Under the pieces are notes generated by a model. It worked only from the letters and a program-made list of their open reading frames with translations. It was not told the DNA's origin and did no database searches. Both the position numbers and the translations under genes were made by a program. From contig CM114274.1 of assembly GCA_050084515.1 (NCBI GenBank), positions 40,858,001 to 40,922,000 on the forward strand: a DNA stretch of 64,000 nucleotides, read 5' to 3'. Positions within the stretch are counted from its first letter, which is position 1. Every line of letters starts with the position of its first letter. Below are positions 1 through 12,158 of this stretch, in pieces. The DNA is from Blasia pusilla. Lineage: Eukaryota; Marchantiophyta; Marchantiopsida; Blasiales.

Positions 1-490
1 ACCAAGGGAAAAGGATATTCTCTAGTAATATGAATTATTTGCAAAATGAAGAGGAATTCTATAATAATAAAGAATTAATAAGGCGCCCGTGCAATGCACG
101 AGAAATAAAAAAGTGTTTGAAGAACTAATGTATAGGCCGTGACGGAAAAAAATTAATGATATTACACATAAATTTATTTTTTTTTAATTGTCCGTAGCAT
201 ATGAAATATTTTTTTACTGCCCAATTGCCACATGTCAAACAGATAGGTGTTTACAAATCAAGAAAATAATAGCATAGATATAAATGCTTACGCAATGCAC
301 ATGAAATAAAAAAATATTTGAAAAACTAATGTATAAACCATGAAAATAATATAACATTAATAATATTACATATAAATTCAATTATTCATAATATGTGAAA
401 TATTTTTTTCTCTGTCCAATTATTACATGTTAAACAGATAATTATTTTAAAAAAACATTCTCTCATAACGATATAGATGGATTTTCTTTT
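1..490. repeat. Two tandem ~200-bp AT-rich units with transposon-end character
   Basis: Two related units begin near 83 and 285. Each starts with a short palindrome-like block (cccgtgcaatgcacg in the first, degenerate in the second). It is followed by a run of A-rich sequence, the phrase aactaatgtata, an AT-rich middle, gaaatattttttt, and acatgt(c/t)aaacagata. The palindromic start resembles the cccgtgcatcgcacggg hairpin near 57639, a type of sequence common near the ends of plant Helitrons and related non-autonomous elements. A related AT-rich stretch lies at about 34040-34145. No coding capacity is seen. The class is an inference; the tandem repetition is directly visible. Confidence 0.45.
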
Positions 491-499
491 ACGTTCTAT

Positions 500-2500
500 T
501 TAAACGTCGCCCACGAGTTGAACGCGTTTAACTCGAGTCCAAGTCAAGTCATGGTCAATGCAAATAATGTAAGAAACTCCCTCGGAAACAGCGGTGAGTC
601 GTTCACTTTATCGTCTTCGGCGCAAGCAGGAACGGAGCGGGATCACCTGAGCCCCAGAAGTTTCCGTTTCCGACCCGTGCTCTTTGATCACGGCGTAGAG
701 AATGCAAGGTTGTCTTTCCTTTCCCGAGGGCCTTCGCTTCAGTGATTAGGGTTCAAAATTGGATTGGCCCTATGGGAACGGAATCGAACGGACTGGCATT
801 GGGGACGGAATGTCACGACGATTAGTTACCAGGAGTACCTTCACTTCGATATTTTAATTGATGGCCTTTGCTTCACGAAGGACGCCCTTAGGGCTGCAGT
901 TACGGAAGTAACCGAACATTTGTGAAGTCTTCTGTTCGAAGGTCGTGGGCACAGCACGGCGGGAGGGAGGAGGAAGGAAGGGAGGGAAGAAACCAGTGAG
1001 ACGGGAGGGATGACCGGCCGGCGTACACTGGCTTATGACGTGGCCTCTGTGGCGACGCACGATGGGAGAGTGCTCTGGCCGAGCTCCGATAATGGGCGTT
1101 CTGTGGCTCTCTGGCAGTCGAGCTGGCCTTCGTCCTTTGTCGCCCCGTATGGGCGTTTCCCACGTGAAATCATTGCTCCAACTGAGGCTTTACAACCACT
1201 ATTACTGCAGTACCTGCCCGCCGGCCTTCTAACGACACCATATGGGCGGGCCCCAATTGCCAGTCTAGCGCATTCCGCAGTGCAGGAGACGGTCATTCGC
1301 CGGTTTCCGACTCTTCGGACCGGATATCGGCCTGCCCCGTCCGTCAAAGCATCCAGACCTTTACCGATTGTCAGTATACGTACCCCGAGGAGATGGCGTT
1401 CCGGCACGCCGCTGCCGGATCTCGTTCACTGGCCGCCCCGCCCATAAGACGGCTTGAGTGGTCGTCGGCACCGGCCCGTATGATTCGGCGCGGACCCGTG
1501 CTTGCCGCTCTGGAAGGGCTGCTTACTGTAGTAAGCAGTGCAACCACGTAAGTTCTTCTGGCTTTCGGCCACATGACTGCAGTCGAGTCTAGGTGACTGC
1601 GTATATGCGGAAGACGACCATGGTTGTGGCGTCTGACCGGGGGGCAACCACCGCTTCTGTCTGGCGGAAATTCCGGCGGACGGCCGTGAGACAGGGGAAC
1701 AGCTTCGTCTGCAGGCACCGTTCGATCCTCGCCAACCCTGACACTTTCAACGTAGTAGACTTCCGTGGGCATGCAGACGGATTGGCACACAGGCCAGGGT
1801 CGCTGTAAGGGTGGACTGCCACCTACAGCAGATCGCATTTACAAAATCCGGACCTGGGATTGGGAGGAACTTCAGCCTCGTTCCGTCCCAGGACGCGTTT
1901 TCAGCGATGTCGTGGACCCGGACGAGAAACATTAGAAGTAGGGCAGTCCGGCCATCCTTTGGACGTGCACACGACGGCGAAGATGCGGAGGGTACGAGGA
2001 AAAGTGCAAAATGGATGAGATATAAAGGAGAAAAAATTGGCGCGACGGCACACAAAGCACAGTCGCGGCGTGTATGTATAAACAAGCTAGTACAACAGAC
2101 ATCATGTCGTCGCCTGGACACCGGTAGATGTGAATATATCTCAACTCGAAGAGAAGAATTCCCTCTAAGAGAATTGTAGTTTCATTGATGAGTCTACTCT
2201 TCTAGTCTGGCATTTTGTGATCGATTGAATGCGCAAAGAGCTAAGTAGCCATCAATCCATCCACTATCAAGCTGCCTATCTAAATAGCCGGAGGAAATGA
2301 GCCAATTTGACTGCTTTTGCACCTTCCCGGCATTCCACTCACTCATTCATTAATTCATTTCATTCATCATCTTGAGTCAGAGAGCCATTGTCAAGCTACA
2401 ATATGGTAGGGGGTAAGGGTTTTCGAACGTAGGACGCTAAGCTATGGTAGAGGCATTCTATGGAACAAATCAAAAGTAAAGGAGTAACTGGACTTTCTCC
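500..2500. other. GC-richer intergenic sequence, no recognised gene
   Basis: Base composition rises sharply at about 500 and stays high to about 2100. Several overlapping frames are open on both strands, for example 1010-1447 on the plus strand (145 residues). None shows a recognisable domain, and simultaneous opening of several frames is expected of GC-rich sequence. The stretch lies downstream of the minus-strand kinase gene, so its right end should include that gene's 3' untranslated region. I saw no convincing plant polyadenylation signal and no RNA gene. Confidence 0.4.
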
Positions 2501-2517
2501 TCAACCAAGGCGCGGCC

Positions 2518-4104
2518 TCATCTTTTCTCGCGGGCCGAATAGTTGCCAGACTGTAGAGATCCATCCCTGAATAACCTGGTGCTCAAACTGTTGAACAGCT
2601 CTCTCGAATAATGGCGAGAAGCTTTCCTCCAGTCCGTCCCGGTGCGCATCATCGAGGCGAATTCCTCGTAGCTTATTTGGCCGTCTTTATCCGTATCCAC
2701 CTCATGCATTATGTCTTGAATGACATCTGTGTCGTTTGGCCCCAGGTCGTCTCCGAGAGCATCTCGGAGCTCATCCATGTCGATGTACCCACTCCCATTC
2801 CTGTCGAAATGCTCAAATGCCTTCATCAAATGCTCCTCGTTGTCCATCCTCTGTAGGTGTATACTCGCAGCCACGAACTCCCCGTAATCCAGAGTACCGT
2901 CATTATTCACATCGGCCGCATCCATCAGCAACCGCACCTCTGATTCTGCGAGTTGTGACCCGATCTTCTGCAGACCTGCCTTGAGCTCCTCAAAGGTGAT
3001 AGATCCGCTGTTGTCCGTATCCATCATTTGAAACATATCCCGTAGGCCCTCGATCTCTTCTCCGGACAAATGTTCAGCGATGATCCGCAGAGCTTTCTTC
3101 TTGAGCTTGTTCATGGCGGAGAATTGCTTCAGCCTTGCTCGCACCGCATCCCCGAGCGCGGTATTGGAAGCTTTCTTCGCGTTTTGAAGCCACGGATGCT
3201 CGAGTACCTGGTGCGCTGTGTAGCGAGCCTTGGGATCGGCTTCCAGCATGTGACGAACAAGAGATTTCGCAGCGTCCGACACCTTGGGCCACGGGTCTCT
3301 GGAGAAGTCCAGCACCCCGCGGAGAATAGCAAGCGCCACTCCTTGCTCGGTCTCAGCCCAGAAAGGAGGCACTCCGCATAGAAGAATGTAAAGAATCACT
3401 CCCGCACTCCACACATCCACCTCCGGACCATAATTCCTCTTGAGGACCTCGGGCGCCATGTAGTAAGGGCTGCCCACGATCTCCGAGAAGCGTTCCCCAG
3501 GTGAGAAGAAACACGAAAGCCCGAAATCTATGGCCTTCAGAGGTGAGTTATTGTCCTTACTGGCGAAGAGAAAGTTCTCCGGCTTGAGGTCGCGGTGCAT
3601 CACCCGGTGCTTGTGACAGACCTGAACCACCTCCACGATGGTGCGCGTCACGGCTGCAGCCTCGCGCTCGCTGTAGTGACCACGGGCAATGATGCGGTCG
3701 AAGAGCTCCCCGCCCTCGCAGAGCTCCATGACCAGGTGCACTGCGGCTTCGTCTTGATAGACACCCCTCAGCCTGACGATGTTGGGATGAGGGGGGAGGT
3801 GGTGCATGACCGCGACTTCACGCCGGACATCTTCCACATCCACCGCGGTCCGGAGCTTGCGCTTGGAAATGGACTTGCATGCCAATTGCTCCTTAGTTTT
3901 GTTGTCTTTACACAAGTAGGTGATGCCGAACTCGCCCCGCCCGAGCTCCACACCTAGAGTATATTTGTCGTGGAGATTCTCACCCTCTTTAACACCTTTG
4001 AATTGCAAGACCTTGGAGGGAGGGCATCCATCTTGTGCGTAGGCGTTCGGTTTCTTGTTGCCGGAGTGCGGTTTCGACGTCCCGCATGCGCAACAATTCC
4101 CCAT
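2518..4104 (-). CDS. Calcium-dependent protein kinase (CDPK/CPK), intronless
   Basis: A 528-residue Ser/Thr kinase that couples calcium binding directly to phosphorylation, normally in signalling at membranes and in the cytosol. The start ATG at 4104 gives MGNCCAC, with Gly2 for N-myristoylation and Cys4, Cys5 and Cys7 for palmitoylation, so membrane attachment is expected. The kinase domain spans about residues 48-306: glycine loop GRGEFG (55-60), ATP-binding Lys77, HRDLKPEN (170-177), DFG (193-195), APE (217-219). A basic autoinhibitory junction follows (about 316-347), then four complete EF-hand loops at 362-373, 398-409, 434-445 and 470-481, each with canonical Asp and Glu ligands. The tail ([20 protein letters not shown]) resembles plant subgroup III CDPKs, an impression rather than a phylogeny. 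Length is typical. The frame is uninterrupted, with TGA at 2518-2520, and lacks introns, whereas most plant CDPK genes have several. Confidence 0.97.
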   Translation of the reverse strand: MGNCCACGTSKPHSGNKKPNAYAQDGCPPSKVLQFKGVKEGENLHDKYTLGVELGRGEFGITYLCKDNKTKEQLACKSISKRKLRTAVDVEDVRREVAVMHHLPPHPNIVRLRGVYQDEAAVHLVMELCEGGELFDRIIARGHYSEREAAAVTRTIVEVVQVCHKHRVMHRDLKPENFLFASKDNNSPLKAIDFGLSCFFSPGERFSEIVGSPYYMAPEVLKRNYGPEVDVWSAGVILYILLCGVPPFWAETEQGVALAILRGVLDFSRDPWPKVSDAAKSLVRHMLEADPKARYTAHQVLEHPWLQNAKKASNTALGDAVRARLKQFSAMNKLKKKALRIIAEHLSGEEIEGLRDMFQMMDTDNSGSITFEELKAGLQKIGSQLAESEVRLLMDAADVNNDGTLDYGEFVAASIHLQRMDNEEHLMKAFEHFDRNGSGYIDMDELRDALGDDLGPNDTDVIQDIMHEVDTDKDGQISYEEFASMMRTGTDWRKASRHYSRELFNSLSTRLFRDGSLQSGNYSAREKR

Positions 4105-4214
4105 CGATCGTTATGGGGAAAATCAATCTGGCGTTATACCTAGTGATACAACTGCAAGCTTAAGATTTTAACCCAACCGACTGTTGCCATAAAACGGATG
4201 GTTCTAAAACAATC

Positions 4215-4261
<47 letters not shown>

Positions 4262-5205
4262 GAATTGGCGGGCGGGAGCAGACCAGAACAGACCAGACCT
4301 GAGGAGGGGTGTGGAGGGTATTGAAATGGCCGCGGGAGGAGTGCTCACGAATCACACTCGACACCAAAGACAAACCTGGCGCCTTTGACTTCCCTCCATC
4401 GCCAAGCCTTCTAATCTGCCTTTCAGGCTTTACACTCCTCCCCTGTTTTCAAATGTTGCTGCTGCTTTCTCAAGAATGTGGCGATATGATCAGTATGGGA
4501 ACAGACCATAACGAGTCAAACAGAGATCCGAGCTCTTCCAGATTTCATCCCACCCCGGTCCGACCTTCTTGCACTAGGAGCTCCCCCGAAGGTCTCCTCG
4601 GGTCATCGCCATTTGCTCCAGCCCTGAATCAACTAACTCTGGCCTCAAGTCGCTCTTCTCTGTCCTTTCTTCACTGGCGCCCGGGAGGTGGCCACATCAG
4701 AACAAAGCCACAGATCGAGACCACTCCGTCGCCCTCGGGCCAATTTCTCTGTGCCCTAAAACCCAAATCTACAATACAGAACTTTATTTTCGAGCACAGA
4801 ACGCACACGTATGCGCGAATGTGACAGTGCGCCTCCCCGAAACCTAAGCAGTACGTAAGATCCGCTGAATCTTGATAGGCGACGCTGCAGAAGCTCCTGA
4901 ACACCCAAACTCTTCTCCTCACGATCAAACTACATACAAATCCTCCCAACTCGCATGGTACAAGCTCCAAATGATCAGGAGTCACTCGTTCAACAACACC
5001 AAAATCCGTCAATATCAGTTCGTCTCCGGATGCTTAGCGACCCGGATCGAACCCTATCACCGCACAGCTCGAGCATACCTATCCCCGAGTGTAACACCTC
5101 ATCAACCCTCACAATCGTCACCCGTCCGGTCCATTACCGACTCCGGGCTCGACCCACTATACAACTTCCGCCCTGCCAATCGACAATCCGCTCAAGCACC
5201 TGGTC
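4105..5205. promoter_or_regulatory. Intergenic region upstream of the CDPK, possibly a shared divergent promoter
   Basis: This 1.1-kb stretch separates the start of the minus-strand CDPK from the possible plus-strand coding exon at 5206. It contains a 44-bp (CT)n tract close to the kinase start, reading (GA)n in the kinase's sense. It becomes pyrimidine-rich towards 5200 on the plus strand, a pattern often seen in plant 5' leaders. No unambiguous TATA box was identified for either direction. Calling it a divergent promoter depends on the right-hand gene being real. Confidence 0.35.
4217..4260. repeat. (CT)n microsatellite in the CDPK leader/promoter
   Basis: An uninterrupted run of 22 CT dinucleotides about 110 bp upstream of the kinase start codon; in the sense of the gene it is (GA)n. 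GAGA-type tracts in plant leaders can bind BBR/BPC factors, but no such role is shown here. Confidence 0.9.
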
Positions 5206-5622
5206 ATGCAGATCTCTGCAGCGAAACGGAACTCCTCGTCCACCTCCTCCCTGGACGACTCCGCGGCCGCTCTGATCGAATCCGCTTCCTCCCCAACACG
5301 AACGCCCACGCGGGCGCACCAATTTCCCTCTCTTCGTCTCTATCCCCAACAAGTACGCGACTCCATAAGACTCCCTCCCTCTTCCCCGGCCTCCGTGAAT
5401 CAATCCGCCCCCGCTCGTGTGGACTCCGTTCGGAACCCTCGCTCTTCCTCTCCGTCGGAAATTTCCTCCACCTCCTCCTCCTCTTCTCTCTGCCCGTTCA
5501 ACGAAGACCCCCAGCCATTCATCCCCTCTATTCCCGAGCCCAGAGTATCCCAGGGAGTCCTACGCCACGTCTCCTTCCCAAAGATAGGACTCGGCATTCA
5601 TACGGAGCCCTGCGCTCCCTGA
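5206..5622 (+). CDS. Putative Ser/Pro-rich protein or first coding exon
   Basis: An ATG-initiated frame of 138 residues rich in Ser, Pro, Ala and Arg, with a poly-Ser stretch around residues 86-97. I recognise no domain. In favour of coding: codons end mostly in G or C, much like the adjacent CDPK, and the frame lies divergent to that gene across a 1.1-kb intergenic region. Against: the sequence is C/T-rich, so other plus-strand frames over the same bases are also open. It could be an N-terminal exon continuing through a splice donor not located here, or simply a pyrimidine-rich leader. Confidence 0.3.
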   Translation: MQISAAKRNSSSTSSLDDSAAALIESASSPTRTPTRAHQFPSLRLYPQQVRDSIRLPPSSPASVNQSAPARVDSVRNPRSSSPSEISSTSSSSSLCPFNEDPQPFIPSIPEPRVSQGVLRHVSFPKIGLGIHTEPCAP

Positions 5623-7080
5623 TCGTCCCTCGGCGAGGGCCTCGGATGCTACGAATGGATTCCTAGGGTGTTTGGATTCGTTTGGGGGAGGAAGTGAATA
5701 CCTTACACGGGACCCGTCCGGGAACCGGTCACCTTTCTTAGGTAAAGAGTAGGACCGGGACCTTTCAGATATCCACCTTTACTCCTGCTCTCTGCTAGGA
5801 GTAGGACAGGACTCATCGAAGCTCCGGTCCCAACTCTCCCCCAACCTCAGCTCCCGCCAGTTTAGCCTTGATGCTACATTGTCACTCCGAGTCTCCCTCA
5901 ACCGCAGCTCCAGCTAGTTTAGCCTCCAAACTCCGCTACCGCCAGATCCTCCGCTAGACCCGGATTCCCGTGCCCGGATACAACGGACTATACGGATACG
6001 ACCGACCGGAGCGGGCCCCACCTCTCACGCTCTGTCCCGGAGGTTTTTCCTCGTGAAGGAAAGACTTGGTTGTCCGACGCGTCTTTGGTGCCGAGCGCAG
6101 GAGTGACAGGATTGGAGGCTACCGCACCTCTCAAAGCTGTAAGACCCAGGGGGCACGGGACCGCCTGCACCCCCCGCCTTTTCTTCCTCTCCTCACAGTC
6201 CTTACGGTCCTGAACCACGTCACGCACTCCTACTAGAAGGTTGACAAACTCGAACTCGTTGACTCTTCATTCTGAACTTTGTCTTTAAGTTCAAAGAATT
6301 TTCTCGTTACTATGTTTGGCCTTTAGGCTTAAAGGTCATTTATCCGGCTGTCCAATAGCCTGCCTCCACACCTTCCTAACCGGCTCCGTTTAGTGAGAGG
6401 TCCCTTCTCCTAATACGAGATTTAGCTACCCTCTTCTGCCGCCTAGGACGTCCACCCTACTCCTCTTTTCTTCGTTGACTCGTAGTTGCTTCGTGGGGTA
6501 TATATATATAGGGACCACGTTATGTTAAATGTTTGGTGGAGGAGCGATTCCCCAGCGTGTTTAGGGTCGGTAGGTGGGGTGAGTTTTATTTGTTTTACTT
6601 AGACGTTGGTAAGTGCCGAGAATTAGGGCGTTCATCGACTGGTTCGGAGGTGCTTCCAACATTAACACCAAAGCCGGTTTCGTGTTAAAGTGGTGTTTCA
6701 CGACGACTTAAGACAAGAGCTCAAGATTGTAGATACTGGTATGAAGTGGTAGTGAGATTCTTCATTGTATTTAGTCGGGGTAGGTTGGCGTGTACTAATA
6801 CGAAACGCTAAGCTTGCTCCAAATACGACCTTGAGTTGAATCATGGTTGAAATATCTCTACGGTGTCCACCATAAAAGTGATTTGCCTCCCAACCTCATA
6901 TCATCGTTCTCTAGGAAAACGGGTTATTCATAATGCACATCGTGATATTTTGCAAGTGATTGCTTTTTGCATCTTCTTCCCAAACTAAATACTAGTCCAA
7001 AAGTTGCCCAATTGCAAATTTATTCCCCTCGCTTTGTGGGAGAAGAAAATTCCCATCGTAGATCAAGATAGTACCTAAGT
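5623..7080. other. Intergenic sequence, no gene seen
   Basis: GC-rich to about 6500, then increasingly AT-rich. A TATA-like run (tatatatatata) lies at 6499-6510 between GC-richer blocks and could be a core promoter, perhaps within an old LTR, but no paired repeat, primer-binding site or downstream coding frame was found. Confidence 0.3.
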
Positions 7081-10000
7081 TTGTGAAGGTTGCAAAAATT
7101 TGGGGGCCACGCATTGACATAGTCGACATTGGTGGAAAGAACCTTAGCACAACAAATGAACTCTTTTCCAAAGTGAGCCTCTATTTAACACCTATTCTAA
7201 AGTTCCCCGTCCATCAAATCCTTTACCGTCCCTTTCCCTTCCGTGCACAGGTTGGAATAACAAATGGTTTGGTCACAATACGTTTCATTTTGCTTAGGGG
7301 ACGTCGTTTCTTATGATTGATGGCCGACGAATCGTGTGGAAATAAAATTTTATCACATAGTAAAATAGAAAGGAAAAGAAATTAGACCCTTATGAAGTCG
7401 TTTTATTTATAGTGAAATGAGTTCTAATGATGAATGAGAATAATTTGTCTCAAAAGGCTGATGAACTTTCACTTTGGACATTGGAAAGCAAAAAGAAAAA
7501 ATGGACTTCTTTAAAAAACTTCTATGAATTATATGATTGAATATATCGAATCTAGAATTTTAAGAACACTCTCTCCTCAACGTTCTTATTCTCCCAGAAA
7601 TTTTATTTTATTTCCAAAAATATATATCATTTAAGAAACAAAGTTCTATGAAATGTATGAAGAAGAAGAAACTTACAAGTTGGATTAAATTGGCAATGAA
7701 ATATGAGCGGGAAATTTTCTTTAAGAAAATCAAAAACATGAAATATAAAAGAAAAATCTCACAACTTGAGGAAAAAATCATACAATGCTCAAAAAAAATT
7801 TACATCTCTTAACAACTACCATAAATAAAAATATGAAGGTTTCATTGATAACAAACATAGGTAGCCAAAACACTGCTTATATGTTCATGGGAGGTGGTTG
7901 GAGAAGACAAGTCTTAACGAATAGTTATAACCGTTTTTATGTCCTTGCGTCTGTGTATAGTTTCCCTTGGGATATGTGCATCAGAGTGGGCAATGTCATG
8001 GAGGTGGTCTCCCAAACTGAGTTGGGGCATCGAAATCACATGCATTTGCGACCTTTTGCGACAAGTTTTTGAATTTTTTTCAGAAATGTAAACAAAAACT
8101 TTAGTAGATGCCTAACCTTTGAAAATGGTCTATGTATGTAAAGAAGTTTGATTTTTGAAAACTAAGATACAAAATGGGTATCCACTAAATGTAGTGGATA
8201 CCCATTTTGTGGGTGATGATAAACCATATATCATCTCCCTCAAACCTTTGAAGCCCAACTCGTGCATTCAAATGAGGTCCTGAATTATATGGTGGAGGTC
8301 ATGGCTCTTCCAACTATTACCCCAACTTAACAAGTTATTATTGGAAAATGTACTATGTATGTAGGCCCGGTATCATGTCACATCTGTAACGATGAGAGTT
8401 GTGCATGCAAGACTCGTCTCTTCCCTTGAGTAAGTACCTAATGATGGCATTCTATACACATGCCTATCATCCAACTCTTCTAACGACACACCTTCATGCA
8501 AAAGTGTGAGTAAACTATGAGTATTCCCCGATTTCTTGGACTGAACTTTTTTTATCTTCTATAGTAGTGTAAGGCAACATGTAAAGTTGATACAAAGGCC
8601 TTGTACCACATAGGCCAAGGCTACACCAATTGATTTAGGGATGTATGCATAAGTATTCCTCTCGATATTCCTTGATCCCTTCTCACAATATTATTTAAGG
8701 ATTTGATACAATTTTTTCTCTTACTTTTGGCACTATTACATAAATTTTGGATATGTGCAATAGGCACAATATTGGACGTGTTTCAGAGTTTAGGGTTTTT
8801 TATTGCATAGAACATGGAACTTGTAGAACCTTGATGTGGTATATAATTAGAGATTTTTGAGCATATGGTTCTCATCTTCCAACATTCTAGTGAGATATGA
8901 ACATCCATGGTTTTCTTTGTGGTTTTGGTTAGAATCTATTTATTCTAAATAATTGTTAAAATTTTATATTTTATGCTTAAAAGTATAGTATATCCAATCC
9001 CAATGAGGAAGTGATGAATCAAGATGTTATCCCCCTAGATTTCCTAAAGCCATCAAAAGCCCATAACACAAAGATTACACCCTCTCCTCCATAGTTGTTA
9101 TGATGTTGGTAGTATCATAAGATAGTTAGATAATATGACCCAACAATATATGCATTCAAATGCTCGACACAAGTATTCCTCATGAGTAAAATCATATTTT
9201 TTTAAAAAAGAAAAGGAATCCCTCATCTAATCTTGTTGAACTATGATTAGATAGAAATAGTTTAAAATTGATACGTGTTCTCTCATTAACATTGATCAAA
9301 AAATTATAATGGAAATAGATGTTGTAATATATTCAACAAAATTGCTGTTGTATACCCGCCCTTATTCTCAGTTTTCATGCTAAGGATTCAATTAGGTGAG
9401 CAAAAAAATTTACAAATAAATTATGATGTATATCCAATTCATTCGTGGTTCAATAGCAAATTTCACTTGGGTGTAAAAAATAAGGTTTTGAGCCACACTT
9501 TGTCATTGTGATGCAACTTACTATAAAAAATACTTGAAAATCACAAATTGGGCATTTTTTTATGGTGTACAATAGATACAATTTAACAAAAGGTTAATGG
9601 CAAGGCACAACTCAAATTTTCATGAAAATTAAGTAGATTCGTTTGAAACTTGCAAATCTAACAAGATATCTAGGTAAGTTGGAGGGTCGTTCTTCAATGT
9701 CCTCAACCTAATTAAGACATCCTATGTTTTTCTATCTCAATCTCTAAAAATATTAACTAAAAAGGATTCAAAAAGTCTTATCAAAGAGACGATAGGAAAA
9801 CGTATGAATATACTTTAATTTCATATGCAACCATGGATAAAAAAAAAAAACCCTAGGAAGATATAAAACCATACATTGGAAGTTGATTTTACAATTTTCT
9901 TCAACTAGGATTGTGTACATATTTTTCTTATTATAGGCTAGAGCAAGACAAATAACCAAGAAAGATATGATAGAGAAACTTCACTTCCATCATTTTCATT

Positions 10001-11640
10001 TCTATAGGGAATTTATTCCTCCTCCACGTTTGACTCAATTCAAACTTCCTAATTTAAGAAGTCCAAGAGTAGTTTTCTCCTTATTCACTAGAAGCCAGTG
10101 GTAAGAAATCACTTCAATTGAGAATAATTTTCAAGGAGAATGGGAATTGCAAGAAGAGCTAGTTGATTAAATGGAGAATTTTTAAAGTTTTCTATAGACA
10201 AAGATGTATTTTTTAATTTATACTATAGGAAGAAATATGGGGTTTCTTTCTATAATGTTTAAAAAAATTGGAACAACTACTTTACTCTTTTTATTTTTTG
10301 AGTCCAACTCATATCCCATGGACCCATACCCAATACAACAACCTTTATTAACGGCCTTTTGGGGAAGGCACCTAAGAAGTTGCCATCTCGACCGAGAGAT
10401 GTGTCTATGAATAGATTGTGGGTGACAAAGTTGCTCTATCCAACGGACCTTCATTAAGTTTGTCACATTCATCATCGATTGAATCTGATCTCTGCATATT
10501 TTGGAAAATTTGGGTCTGATTGATTAGGCTCCATCATGCCAACCACCTACACTTATATCCTTACTAGAAACACCAATGGGGGACATAATAACAAGTCCAG
10601 ATGCCTTTTATTATATTTAAGAAATTGATAATGATTTATTATTCATATCGTCTTTCTTTTGTAGCCTTCCAAAATAAAATATTATAATTCATAAAAAATC
10701 CACCCTCTACAATCTCTACTCTCATCAAACTAATAAATAACTATTATTATCAATCTCGCAAATCAAGGGATGGGCATTGTTTAGCTGATAGCCTAATTTA
10801 AGAGTTACTTAACAAGATAACAAAAGTGAAAATTTATTCACGTAATTTCAAAACTAGGCACACTATACCCTTTCCGTCTATCCACTAAAGAAATGAAGAA
10901 ATAAATAATATAGGAGCAGAGAAAATAAAATAAATATGCGGAGGAAGAACAAATGGCGTGCGAGAGGAAGTTTTTGATCAAGAGCGCTAGGCTTTAAGCG
11001 TTGGCTAAATAAATGATGTGGCAATGATTTAAGGGTCATATTATAGATTGAAAACTTCTCATATCTGATGATAATATGGCACACGTTGGACATGTTCTCA
11101 TAGATTATGATTATATCATGAGAAAGATAGTTATTTATATTGATTTTATTAGGAAAAATTATTCAATGGAAATAAAAGTTTGTAATCTTGTAGTGAGAAA
11201 CAAATTCCAATAAAAAGAGATGGGGAACCCATTGGAAGTATAAAAGGGTGACTTAAAGGCCTAAACATCATGATCACACTCATCTATACCCATGCCAAAA
11301 CGGGAAAAAGAGAGAGATTTTTATTTTATATGGACAAAAGTATAAAAAAATGTTCTCCTTGGTTGATCGAGGAGGATATTTAAGAATCCTTATAAAATAA
11401 GGTGTCATGCCATGAAATTGATGTTAGATGTAGAGATGGATGTGCGTATGGAAGTCCAAGATCCACGTCACCGCGTATGAATCATAAGATATGGATTATG
11501 TGGGTTCAACATATGTACTGATTACCATAAATTGTGATGATTTTGGTTGTTAATTGAACTTTTGGTAGAACGTTGAATAATTGAGTTTTCATTCGTATAC
11601 ACATTGCTACAAAAATACATCGTTGTTGCTCAATACTAGC
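7081..11640. other. AT-rich gene-free sequence
   Basis: About 4.5 kb of AT-rich DNA with no frame resembling a known protein on either strand. Only short chance frames occur. The one clear structure is the perfect hairpin at 8169-8210. It may be decayed transposon sequence, but no family was recognised. Confidence 0.5.
8169..8210. repeat. Perfect 19-bp stem, 4-nt loop hairpin
   Basis: The left arm acaaaatgggtatccacta (8169-8187) is exactly complementary to the right arm (8192-8210); the loop is aatg. A perfect inverted repeat this tight is unlikely by chance in old neutral DNA and suggests a recent small foldback or a strand-switching event. Confidence 0.9.
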
Positions 11641-11699
11641 ATATAAACATAAGATACCATACTCACTCATGGCATTTGAACACCAACATGATCATGTAT

Positions 11700-11874
11700 C
11701 AAAATATCTCAAATAAATCAAAAGAATCTCAATTCCTCACACAATCTCCATCTCTCTCTTATGTCAGACTAAACCCACTCTCCTAATGAGAGGCTTTGAT
11801 TACTCACAAGGGAAGGAGGACCATAAGTGTGTTGCCTTATGCCAATAGGTTCAACATAGAAAGAATGAGATTTA

Positions 11875-11946
<72 letters not shown>

Positions 11947-12060
11947 GGTATATCCCTTCCCTCTCCTAAACTCCACCTTAATATGTGCTTGTAGGTTATC
12001 TTCTCGGCTCTTAACTTACTGTATCCGGTGAAGGTCCACCTTCCAAAGTGGAAAGTCAAC
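11700..12060. repeat. Host-repeat copy carrying the unoccupied site of the 1.1-kb element
   Basis: This sequence is related to the DNA flanking the dispersed element at 38492-39516. The segment atgtcagactaaacccactc at 11761-11780 corresponds to the joined flanks of that insertion (ccatgtcaaaccaaaccctct at 38471-38491 and aaacccactctcc from 39517). Similarity continues through gagaggc, aggttcaacat and agaatgag. The copy here contains a (CT)n expansion at 11878-11943 that is absent at the matching point of the other copy, near 39615. Confidence 0.65.
11878..11943. repeat. (CT)n microsatellite
   Basis: Sixty-six bases of CT dinucleotides within the host repeat. The related repeat near 39615 has only a short agctcttaaggtctcc at this point, so the array grew after the copies separated. 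Confidence 0.95.
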
Positions 12061-12158
12061 TATGTTCATGATGGGAACTAACGTAAAATAATAAGTTCCT
12101 TAGTATAGCTCTAAATGAGACCCAAAAAAGAGAGGAAACATGCTCTCTCAAGTTACCC

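Noticed and set aside
1010-1447. 145-residue plus-strand frame in GC-rich sequence
   Set aside because: Several overlapping frames on both strands are open over the same bases and none shows a domain or a distinctive composition; retained only as a remark in the intergenic entry.
2611-3957. Plus-strand frames opposite the CDPK
   Set aside because: Antisense shadows of a strongly conserved minus-strand gene.
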